This document shows, piece by piece, positions 16,738 to 24,904 of a stretch of 64,000 bases of DNA. Under the pieces are notes generated by a model. The model did not search any database. It was given only the letters and a program-made list of their open reading frames with translations, and was not told the origin of the DNA. The DNA comes from Runella rosea (GTDB taxonomy: Bacteria > Bacteroidota > Bacteroidia > Cytophagales > Spirosomataceae): contig NZ_CP030850.1 of the NCBI RefSeq assembly GCF_003325355.1, forward strand, positions 1,302,001-1,366,000, written 5' to 3'. The position numbers and the translations under genes are program-made. Every line of letters begins with the position of its first letter. Within the stretch, counting starts at the first letter, position 1.

Positions 16738-19700
16738 ATGTCAAATTTCTTTACCAGAAAAGAGATTTTCTGCCTTATGAAAATCACCCTCACCCCGTTA
16801 CTGCTCGTTTGTCTGCTGACTACCCTCAGTTTTGCGGAAAATACCTTTGGCCAAGAACGGCTTCAGGAAAAAATTACACTCAATCTGAAAAACGCGGATA
16901 TCAAAGCTGTGCTCAAAAGCATTGAGCGAAAAGCGAATGTTGTTTTTTCTTACCAAAAAGGTGTAATCGCCACCGACGAAAAGCTGACCATTGACATCAA
17001 AGACGAGACTTTAGAATCGGTATTGCAGCGCATTCTCACCCCTCGACAAATCAGCTACCAAGTCATCAAAGCCAACAAAATCGTTTTGGTGCGTCGTGTC
17101 TTGGGAAACGAACCCGAAGCATCTGAGCCCAAGCCCGTTCCAACTACCCTCGACATCCAATTGGCTCAAACGGTTATGGGGACCGTCACCGACGAAAACG
17201 GGGCGGGCTTGCCAGGTGTGAGTGTTATAGTGAAAGGAACGCAGAAAGGTACAACGACCGATGCCAGTGGAAAATATAAAATAGACGTACCTGACGAAAA
17301 AGCTATTTTGGTGTTTTCGTATGTAGGGTATTTATCTCAAGAACTGGTTGTTGGCAATCAAAGCCAAATCAACATTAGCCTCAAAACAGACATTAAGGCA
17401 CTGAATGAAGTAGTAGTAGTAGGTTACGGAACTGTCAAAAAAAGCGACTTGACTGGTTCAGTCGCACAGGTAAAATCTAAAGAATTAAATGCCTTTCCGA
17501 CCGCTAACGTATTACAGTCCTTATCTGGACGGGCGGCAGGTGTGCAGGTTACCCAAAATAACGGCTCACCTGGGGGCGGAGTAAGTGTACGCATCAGAGG
17601 CACGAACTCAATTCAGGGAAGCAACGAACCTCTTTATGTAGTAGATGGATTTCCAACATCTGGGAGCAATCCAACGGTACTTAACAATGTGGATATTGAA
17701 AGCATAGAAATTCTGAAAGATGCCTCTGCAACAGCCATTTACGGCTCACGAGGTGCTAATGGAGTAGTGTTGATTACTACCAAACGAGGTAAAGCAGGAG
17801 AAACCAATGTAGATTTTGAGACAAGCTATAGTTCACAAACACTCCGCAGAAAACTGGACTTGATGAATGCGCGCGAGTATGCCACCTTCTACAATAAACA
17901 AGCTGCCAACGACGGCATTCGCCCCTATTTCACACAGACTCAAATCGATTCCTTTGGCGAGGGTTTTGATTGGCAAGACTTTGTGTTTCAGAAAGCTCCC
18001 ATGAAAACCATGTCACTCAACATCAGTGGTGGAAACGAAAAAACCCAGTTTTCGGTGTCGGGAAGTGCTTTTGGGCAGGAGGGTATCATCCGAGAAAGTA
18101 ATTACAATCGCTATTCGCTCCGAACCAACATCAATCATATCATCAGCAAAAAATTCACCTTCAATCTAGCCAGTACCCTGACTCGGATTATGACCCAAGC
18201 CCAAAACAGTCAGGGGGGCAACCGAGGCGGGTCGCTGATTTCGGCGGCGGTGTCTTCTCCTCCTATCCTTTCTCCTTACAATGATGATGGTACTTACCGC
18301 ATTTTTGGCACGGCCTATTCCTTTATCAGTGCCCTACTCGTAAACCCCATCAATCCTCTCAACGAGCAAAGTAACCAAACTAAAGGAAACAGGATATTGA
18401 CCAATGCAGCTTTTATTTATAATCCAATCCCCGAATTGACCATCAAAGTGTCGGGTGGTATCGAAAACATGGACGACCGTACCGATTCTTACACCACCAA
18501 CAATTTCATCAATTCGCAAGGCAGTGCAGGAATAAGTACGAGTCAGTTTACCAGTTTTTTGAGTGAGAATACCGTCAGTTATCTCAAAACCCTCCAACAA
18601 AAACACAATATTTCGGCAGTAGTTGGTTTTACTTATCAAGATTTCCTGAGTACTTCTTTGGGAGGCAATGGAGTGGGTTTTCTAAGTAATACAAGTCAAA
18701 CCTACGACTTGGGTGCAGCCAACACACCAGGCATCCCAAGTTCTAGTTATTCCCAATCCAAGCTTTTGTCTTATTTGGGGCGGCTCAATTATTCGTATGA
18801 CAGTAAGTACTTAGCCACCATGAGCTTTCGGGTAGATGGCTCTTCCAAGTACAGCGAAGGCAACAAATGGGGGTATTTCCCGTCGGCAGCGGTGGCATGG
18901 CGTATTTCGAACGAAGAATTTTTGAAAAACAATACCTTCATCTCTGATCTCAAACTACGCGCAAGCTGGGGACTGACGGGTAGCCAAGCCATCGGCCCTT
19001 ATGCTACGCTCAACCAACTTTTTTCGGGAAAAACCGTTTTTGATGATGCTCTTTTCACTACTTATGCTCCCGGTACGGTGCTCCCCGGAAATTTGAAATG
19101 GGAAACTACTGAACAAAAAGACATTGGCCTCGACGTCGGTATCCTCAACAACCGCTTCTTAATTACGGCGGATTATTACATCAAAAATACCCGAGATTTA
19201 CTCAATACGGTTCAGTTGCCCTCTTCTCTGGGTTTCACAAGTACCATTCAAAACATCGGTGAAATCCAAAACAAAGGATTTGAGTTAGGACTCAACGCCA
19301 ATGTTTTGACGGGCGCATTGAAGTGGCACATCAATACCAACATTTCTTTTAACCGCAACAAAATCCTCAAACTTTACGGTGGGCAAGATATTTTGGGTGG
19401 CTTTGTAGATATTTCTGCCATCACAGATAATCGTAACATCCTTCGTGAAGGTCAGCCTTTGGGGCGTTTTTGGGGATACATCGAAGATGGCTACGACGAC
19501 AAAGGCAAAATCAGATACAAGGATATCAACGGTGACGGTAGTATCACGGTGTTAGATAAAACCTACATCGGCAACCCCAACCCTAATTTTATTTATGGTA
19601 TCACTTCTAACTGGTCGTTCCGAAATATCGAATTGAGTATCTTCTTACAAGGTACCCAAGGCAATGACATCTTTAATACGAGTTCGATCAACAACACCGT

Positions 19701-20082
19701 TGATTTTGGCTATGGGCTCAACATGCCGCGCGAAGTGTATTTCAATCACTGGACGCCCGCTACGCCCAACGCCAAATATCCTATTGTGAGTAATACCACT
19801 CGTACCAATGTCTCTAATCGTTTTGTAGAAGACGGTTCTTACTTGCGCCTTAAAAACATCCAAATTGCTTATAACCTCCCTCTTCAAAATTGGGGTGTAA
19901 AATGGATGCGTTCGGCACAGCTTTATGCCAGTGCTCAAAACTTCCTTACACTCACCAAATACTCTTGGTGGGACCCCGAAGTAAACTCAAATGGTGGAGC
20001 CAACTCCACCGCTCAAGGTTTTGACCACAACAGTTACCCTACCTCTAAAGCTATGACAGCGGGTGTGAGGGTTGGTTTTTGA
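16738..20082 (+). CDS. SusC/RagA TonB-dependent outer-membrane receptor with STN domain, cassette 2
   Basis: 1114 residues. Start could be ATG 16738 or ATG 16777; the second gives a more compact signal peptide (MKITLTPLLLVCLLTTLSFA). The STN domain (ITLNLKNADIKAVLKSIERKANVVFSY, about 47-125) implies signalling to FecR. The carboxypeptidase-like domain (VTDENGAGLPGVSVIVKGT), plug (VVVGYGTVKKSDLTGSVAQV, VDGFPTSGSNPTVLNNVDIESIEILKDA, IYGSRGANGVVLITTKRG) and barrel follow, ending VRVGF. It differs clearly from the cassette 1 SusC in the barrel, so the two probably import different substrates. The coupled susD start at 20126 lies 43 bases downstream. Confidence 0.96.
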   Translation: MSNFFTRKEIFCLMKITLTPLLLVCLLTTLSFAENTFGQERLQEKITLNLKNADIKAVLKSIERKANVVFSYQKGVIATDEKLTIDIKDETLESVLQRILTPRQISYQVIKANKIVLVRRVLGNEPEASEPKPVPTTLDIQLAQTVMGTVTDENGAGLPGVSVIVKGTQKGTTTDASGKYKIDVPDEKAILVFSYVGYLSQELVVGNQSQINISLKTDIKALNEVVVVGYGTVKKSDLTGSVAQVKSKELNAFPTANVLQSLSGRAAGVQVTQNNGSPGGGVSVRIRGTNSIQGSNEPLYVVDGFPTSGSNPTVLNNVDIESIEILKDASATAIYGSRGANGVVLITTKRGKAGETNVDFETSYSSQTLRRKLDLMNAREYATFYNKQAANDGIRPYFTQTQIDSFGEGFDWQDFVFQKAPMKTMSLNISGGNEKTQFSVSGSAFGQEGIIRESNYNRYSLRTNINHIISKKFTFNLASTLTRIMTQAQNSQGGNRGGSLISAAVSSPPILSPYNDDGTYRIFGTAYSFISALLVNPINPLNEQSNQTKGNRILTNAAFIYNPIPELTIKVSGGIENMDDRTDSYTTNNFINSQGSAGISTSQFTSFLSENTVSYLKTLQQKHNISAVVGFTYQDFLSTSLGGNGVGFLSNTSQTYDLGAANTPGIPSSSYSQSKLLSYLGRLNYSYDSKYLATMSFRVDGSSKYSEGNKWGYFPSAAVAWRISNEEFLKNNTFISDLKLRASWGLTGSQAIGPYATLNQLFSGKTVFDDALFTTYAPGTVLPGNLKWETTEQKDIGLDVGILNNRFLITADYYIKNTRDLLNTVQLPSSLGFTSTIQNIGEIQNKGFELGLNANVLTGALKWHINTNISFNRNKILKLYGGQDILGGFVDISAITDNRNILREGQPLGRFWGYIEDGYDDKGKIRYKDINGDGSITVLDKTYIGNPNPNFIYGITSNWSFRNIELSIFLQGTQGNDIFNTSSINNTVDFGYGLNMPREVYFNHWTPATPNAKYPIVSNTTRTNVSNRFVEDGSYLRLKNIQIAYNLPLQNWGVKWMRSAQLYASAQNFLTLTKYSWWDPEVNSNGGANSTAQGFDHNSYPTSKAMTAGVRVGF

Positions 20083-20125
20083 GAATAGACCCTACTTCAT
20101 ATTTCATCCTAACAAGATATTCAAA

Positions 20126-21592
20126 ATGAAAAAAATAGATTTTGTTTTCCCGAAAATATCCACCTTGTTTCTATCGTTGGCCTGCGTATTATCTTCTTGC
20201 GAAAGCATTTTAAAAGAAGAACCAAAATCGCTCGCTACTGAAACCTTCTACAATACTGCCGCTGAGGTAGAAGCGGCTGTCAATGCCATTTATACACCGC
20301 TACGCAGCAGCAACACCAGTGGCATGGGCGTGTATATCGCTGTTTTAGAAGCCCACATCGACTATGCGTATGGCCGTGGCAGTTATGCAGTTTTGAACAA
20401 TTTTCAAGGGCTCGACAACGTGAACATTAGCCGCACGGCTGGAGCATGGGAAGGTTTTTATCTCAGTATTCGAAATGCTAATTTGGTCATAAAAAATGCA
20501 CCCAACGGAAAGTCTATTTCCAAGGCGAACATTGACAAATACATCGCGGAAGCAAAATTTTTGAGAGCGTTCAATTATTTCCATTTGGTCAGGAATTGGG
20601 GAGGAATCCCTATCAGAACCGAGGCTAACATGACAGAAATCAATGCAAAACGCAACTCCGTAGCCGAAGTCTATAACCTTATTTTGGCAGATTTGAAAGT
20701 GGCTGAAGCTGGCCTTCCCGATCAAATATCTCAATCGGGTCGCCCCTCCAAATGGGCCGCCAAAACGCTACTCGCTGACGTATATTTAGAACTTAAACGT
20801 TACGCCGAGGCCCGAGATAAAGCCGAGGAAGTGATGCTATCTAAGAAATTTTCGCTGGTAGCAGTCCAAACATCCGAAGACTTTCAGAAGATTTTTGGCC
20901 CAACCGTTGTCACCACTTCCGAAGAAGTATTTTACCTCAAATATTCTCGCCAATCAGGGCAGGGAAATCTTTGGCCTTGGCTCACAAATCATCCCAGTAC
21001 GCGACTTCACGGCGGAGGTGGAGTATATGGGCATCACAGCGATGTCACCAACCCTGTTTATAAAAACTGGGACGACAAAGACCTCCGAAAAGGCCTTTGG
21101 TATGCTTGGAACATCGGTTTAGGCGCTACATCGATTTTGTCAAAAAAATTCATCGACCCTGACGCAATCGGTGGCTCAGGTGCAGGCAACGACGCGCCTT
21201 GGTATCGCTACGCCGACGTTTTGCTCATCTATGCCGAAGCCGCCAGTCAAGCCGCCAACGGGCCTACGACCGCCGCCTTAGAAGCCCTCAATCAAGTACA
21301 CCGCCGCGCTTATGGCTTGGCTCCGACCAGCCCTTCTGCGATTGATTTCAAGTTGACAGACTACAATACCCCCTCCTTTTTAGACTTGATTATCAAAGAA
21401 CGAGGCTATGAGTTTCAGTACGAAGGCAAACGATGGTTAGAACTTAAACGCACCGGCAAAGCGAAACAAATCATCTTGGCCTCCAAAAGCAAGACCATTG
21501 CCGACAAAGCTTATTTGTGGCCCATTGCAGTATCAGAACTTGGCTACAATACCGCCATTGACGCTGTCAAAGACCAAAACCCTGGCTATTAA
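20126..21592 (+). CDS. SusD/RagB nutrient-binding lipoprotein, cassette 2
   Basis: 488 residues from ATG 20126. This start is preferred over an in-frame GTG at 20072 that overlaps susC, because it gives a normal lipoprotein signal (LFLSLACVLSSC, lipobox Cys near residue 26). SusD hallmarks include WEGFYLSIRNANLVIKNAP, YIAEAKFLRAFNYFHLVRNWGGIP, RYADVLLIYAEAASQ, IIKERGYEFQYEGKRWLELKRTG and the terminal YLWPIAVSELGYNTAIDAVKDQNPGY. It forms the surface lid of the preceding SusC. Confidence 0.94.
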   Translation: MKKIDFVFPKISTLFLSLACVLSSCESILKEEPKSLATETFYNTAAEVEAAVNAIYTPLRSSNTSGMGVYIAVLEAHIDYAYGRGSYAVLNNFQGLDNVNISRTAGAWEGFYLSIRNANLVIKNAPNGKSISKANIDKYIAEAKFLRAFNYFHLVRNWGGIPIRTEANMTEINAKRNSVAEVYNLILADLKVAEAGLPDQISQSGRPSKWAAKTLLADVYLELKRYAEARDKAEEVMLSKKFSLVAVQTSEDFQKIFGPTVVTTSEEVFYLKYSRQSGQGNLWPWLTNHPSTRLHGGGGVYGHHSDVTNPVYKNWDDKDLRKGLWYAWNIGLGATSILSKKFIDPDAIGGSGAGNDAPWYRYADVLLIYAEAASQAANGPTTAALEALNQVHRRAYGLAPTSPSAIDFKLTDYNTPSFLDLIIKERGYEFQYEGKRWLELKRTGKAKQIILASKSKTIADKAYLWPIAVSELGYNTAIDAVKDQNPGY

Positions 21593-21618
21593 TTCCCCAC
21601 TTTCAAAACATCGAAATC

Positions 21619-23076
21619 ATGAATTCCAACGATAATTTTGCAACGTTTGCATCCATGTTTAATCTCAATCGCCGCAAGTTTTTACAATCGGCCATTGCCA
21701 GTACGAGTGCAGCTATATTGCTTTCTCAAGCAGCCGAGGCGTCATCTCCCGAAGCTAGTATATTTAAAGAACCTGCCCAAAATCTTCCTATCAAAGATGA
21801 AGTAGATGTGATGGTATGTGGGGCGGGACCCGCAGGCGTATCGGCGGCTATCACCGCCGCACGAGCTGGTGCCAAAACCCAACTCATCGAAATACATGGT
21901 TGTTTAGGAGGCGTATGGACAGCGGGACTTCTGACTTATATTTTTGATTTTAATAAACCCGGCTTGACCAAAGAAATCAAAGCCAAACTCGACGAAAGAG
22001 ACGCGCGTCGCAACAAAATCGCGGATCAGTTTGTATACCACCCCGATGAAATGAAGCTACTTTTGGAAGAAATGTGCCAAGAAGCGGGCGTAAAATTTCT
22101 TCTACACACCCGAGTAGCCGCGGCCTATCGCGACAAAAAACGCCTCACAACGGCCATTACCGAATCAAAGTCGGGTCGAGAAGCATGGAAGGCCAAAGTG
22201 TTTATTGATGCTACTGGCGACGGCGACCTTGGCGCGCAAGCAGGCAACACATGGGAAATTGGGAAGGGCGGCGACACTTGCCCTTGTCAACCTCTGACCC
22301 TCAATGTATTGGCGGTAGTGAAAGATCCCGCCGCGCTCAAGCAATACATTTCATTTTATACCAACGAAGGCGAACGTGCCAATTGGCACGTTCCTGCCGT
22401 CAATGCTTTCATGAAAGAAATCAAACGAGCGGGCATCACACCTTCTTATGGAATGCCTACTTTGTTTTTGATTCGTGAAAATCTGGTGATGATTATGGTC
22501 AACCACGAGTACAACATCAAAGCATTTGATGCCACCGAAATCACCGACGCTACGGTACGCGCCCGTGCAGAAGTATATAATATCGTAAGAGGTCTCAACA
22601 AACTCGGCGGCCCGTGGGAGGGAATGCAAATCGTGGCTACGCCCGAGCAAATCGGCATCCGTGACGGTCGTCGTATTCAGGGGCGCTATACCGTCACCAA
22701 AGAAGATTTAGTAGTGGGTGCTCGCCATGTCGACGCCGTGACGCGCCCTACTTTTGGGGTGGACATTCATGCTACCGACCGCAAAACCAACGAAGTAGAA
22801 ACCATTTCGCGCGGAGGTATCAAGATGATCCCCTACGATATTCCTCTACGAGCGCTTATTGCCAAAGACGTCGATGGCCTTATGATGGCGGGTCGCTGTA
22901 TCAGCGGAGATTTTACGGCACACGCCAGCTACCGTGTCACGGGCAATGCAGTTGCGATGGGCGAAGCCGCCGGAGCGGTAGCCGCCTTAGCAGCCAAAAA
23001 CAACAAACTCCCCCACGAAATCGATTGGAGTGACGCCGCCCAGTTATTGCATCAATTAGGAATGCGTACTAAGTGA
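21619..23076 (+). CDS. FAD-dependent oxidoreductase with twin-arginine-like signal
   Basis: 485 residues of the FAD_oxidored type. The N terminus holds NRRKFLQS followed by a hydrophobic Ala/Ser stretch ending QAAEA, which looks like a Tat signal; a start at ATG 21655 would still keep it. The dinucleotide-binding fold is at 62-92 (VDVMVCGAGPAGVSAAITAARAG), with GCLGGVWTAGLLTY and a C-terminal VTGNAVAMGEAAGAVAALAA that usually completes the FAD site. If exported by Tat, it would carry its folded cofactor into the periplasm. It follows susD by 26 bases and ends cassette 2, so it probably oxidises the imported substrate or a product of it. The substrate is unknown; proteins of this class are often attached to carbohydrate gene clusters. 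Confidence 0.85.
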   Translation: MNSNDNFATFASMFNLNRRKFLQSAIASTSAAILLSQAAEASSPEASIFKEPAQNLPIKDEVDVMVCGAGPAGVSAAITAARAGAKTQLIEIHGCLGGVWTAGLLTYIFDFNKPGLTKEIKAKLDERDARRNKIADQFVYHPDEMKLLLEEMCQEAGVKFLLHTRVAAAYRDKKRLTTAITESKSGREAWKAKVFIDATGDGDLGAQAGNTWEIGKGGDTCPCQPLTLNVLAVVKDPAALKQYISFYTNEGERANWHVPAVNAFMKEIKRAGITPSYGMPTLFLIRENLVMIMVNHEYNIKAFDATEITDATVRARAEVYNIVRGLNKLGGPWEGMQIVATPEQIGIRDGRRIQGRYTVTKEDLVVGARHVDAVTRPTFGVDIHATDRKTNEVETISRGGIKMIPYDIPLRALIAKDVDGLMMAGRCISGDFTAHASYRVTGNAVAMGEAAGAVAALAAKNNKLPHEIDWSDAAQLLHQLGMRTK

Positions 23077-23300
23077 GGCAATAATTTTACGAAAAATATT
23101 GTTGTAAACACTACGCTTTTTACTGAAAGCGTCTGAGTATAAAAAACAAGCTTTTGGACTTACAAAACGAACCAGCCGTTTGTGAAACATACGGAATTGA
23201 AGGTCATTTTAAAACTATCCATAAAGGTCACGGCCAAAACCCACAACAAAGATCTAGATTTTTGGAAGCATAATTTGATAGATAGATAAAAGTGAACTCT

Positions 23301-23332
23301 TAAACCCCCACCGGGCTTCCGTTGGGGGTTTA
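23301..23332. terminator. Bidirectional terminator between cassette 2 and rlmD
   Basis: TAAACCCCCA and TGGGGGTTTA arms pair around an inner CGG-GCTT-CCG clamp with one C-T mismatch. A and T runs on either side let it work for the plus-strand cassette and the converging minus-strand methyltransferase gene. The core CGGGCTTCCGTTGGGG is identical to that of the cassette 1 terminator. Nothing else was seen in the 273-base interval 23077-23349. Confidence 0.85.
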
Positions 23333-23349
23333 AACGGTAAAACAACGAC

Positions 23350-24765
23350 CTACCTCTTTCTCTCCAACAGCACCACATTCTCCACATGGTGCGTATGCGG
23401 AAACATATCTACCGGACGAACCCGTTGTACAGTATATTTTTCATCCAACCACGCCAAATCCCGCGCCTGCGTGGCGGAGTTGCAACTAACGTAAACGATT
23501 TTTGTGGGTTCCATCGTCAGCAAGGTGCGCACCACTGGTTCATCCATCCCAGCGCGCGGCGGATCAGTGATGACCACATCGGGGTGGCCGTTTTGATGGA
23601 TAAATTCTTCGTTCAACACGTTTTTCATGTCGCCGGCATAAAAGCGCGTGTTCTCAATGCCATTGATGGCTGAATTTATTTTGGCGTCTTCAATGGCCTC
23701 GGGAACATACTCCACTCCTATCACGGCTTTGGCCTGCCGTGCCACAAAATTAGCGATGGTGCCCGTGCCTGTATACAAGTCATAAACGTGCTCATTACCC
23801 GTCAACTGCGCAAAGTCACGTGCTATTTTGTACAATTCGTAGGCTTGGTCGGAGTTGGTTTGATAAAAAGATTTGGGGCCAACCCTAAACGTCAGTCCTT
23901 CCATTTGTTCTTCAATGTACGGCTTACCCGCGTAAAGAATGGCCGTTTGGTCGTAGTAAGAATCGTTTCCTTTGGTATTGATGATGTATTGTAGCGAAGT
24001 GATTTGGGGGAAAGTATCGGCCAAGAAAGCCATTGTCACATCAATATCTTCTTGATTCGGCTCCGCAAACTGCACAATCACCATGACGTCGCCCGTGTTG
24101 GCGGTTCGGATAATGACATTACGTACAAAGCCAACATTGTGTTTTTGGTCATAAAAACGAAACCCTTTCGAAAGCGCAAACGTCCGCAGTTGGTTGCGAA
24201 TGTCGTTAGAAGGGTCGGGCTGAAGAAAGCATTTTTCAATGTCCAGAATCCGGTCAAAGCGCTTGGGAATGTGAAAACCCAACGCATTGCGTTCTAGTTC
24301 AACACCCTTCGCAATTTCTTCATTGGTAAACCAACGCAAATTAGAAAAAGTATATTCCAGTTTATTCCGATAAAAAGTGGTCTTCTCAGAGGGCAAAATA
24401 GGCTCAATTTCAGGAAGTGGTACCTTGGCGATGCGGTGTAGGTGGTCGCTGACCTGCTGCCATTTAAACTGAAGCTGCTCTTTATAGCCAATGTGCTGCC
24501 ACTTACATCCTCCACAAGTTCCGAAGTATTCACAAAACGGCTCTGCCCGCTTCTCCGACAATGAATGCGTTTTGATAACCCGTGCTTCGTAGAACTTCTT
24601 TTTCTTAAAACTAAGAATTTCAACATCAACTACATCGCCAGGCGCCACGTTGCCTTCCACAAAAACAACCGCGCCGTCTAGCTTTCCAATACATTTTCCT
24701 TCGGATGCAAAATCTTCAATGAGTAAATTTGATACGACTTGTCTATTTTTTTTGTAATTTTTCAT
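23350..24765 (-). CDS. rlmD: 23S rRNA (uracil-5-)-methyltransferase, RlmD/RumA family
   Basis: 471 residues. An N-terminal TRAM-like domain (about 15-65, SEGKCIGKLDGAVVFVEGNVAPGDVV) is followed by an iron-sulphur cluster motif: Cys78, Cys84, Cys87 (CEYFGTCGGCKWQH) and Cys179 (EKCFLQ), the RumA spacing. The SAM-binding part has VYDLYTGTGTIANFVA, and the catalytic cysteine lies in IVYVSCNSATQARDL near the C terminus, with DPPRAGMD before it. This architecture methylates C5 of a specific 23S rRNA uridine. Assignment to RlmD rather than the related RlmCD subgroup is by overall similarity. It converges with cassette 2 and is divergent from the T9SS-type gene at 24905, with 139 bases between the starts. 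Confidence 0.88.
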   Translation of the reverse strand: MKNYKKNRQVVSNLLIEDFASEGKCIGKLDGAVVFVEGNVAPGDVVDVEILSFKKKKFYEARVIKTHSLSEKRAEPFCEYFGTCGGCKWQHIGYKEQLQFKWQQVSDHLHRIAKVPLPEIEPILPSEKTTFYRNKLEYTFSNLRWFTNEEIAKGVELERNALGFHIPKRFDRILDIEKCFLQPDPSNDIRNQLRTFALSKGFRFYDQKHNVGFVRNVIIRTANTGDVMVIVQFAEPNQEDIDVTMAFLADTFPQITSLQYIINTKGNDSYYDQTAILYAGKPYIEEQMEGLTFRVGPKSFYQTNSDQAYELYKIARDFAQLTGNEHVYDLYTGTGTIANFVARQAKAVIGVEYVPEAIEDAKINSAINGIENTRFYAGDMKNVLNEEFIHQNGHPDVVITDPPRAGMDEPVVRTLLTMEPTKIVYVSCNSATQARDLAWLDEKYTVQRVRPVDMFPHTHHVENVVLLERKR

Positions 24766-24904
24766 CCAATTTGATTCGTTACGTTATCCATAAATCTTTA
24801 CATTGATTCCTTTCTACTCATCAAGCAACGCAACGGTGTTTTTTTGCGTAAGAGTTTGAAACAATTCGGCAAAAATACAACGAGAAGTTAAGCCCTAAAA
24901 CCTT

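Noticed and set aside
20072-20125. susD start inside the preceding susC
   Set aside because: The extension masks a clear lipoprotein signal peptide that starts at ATG 20126.
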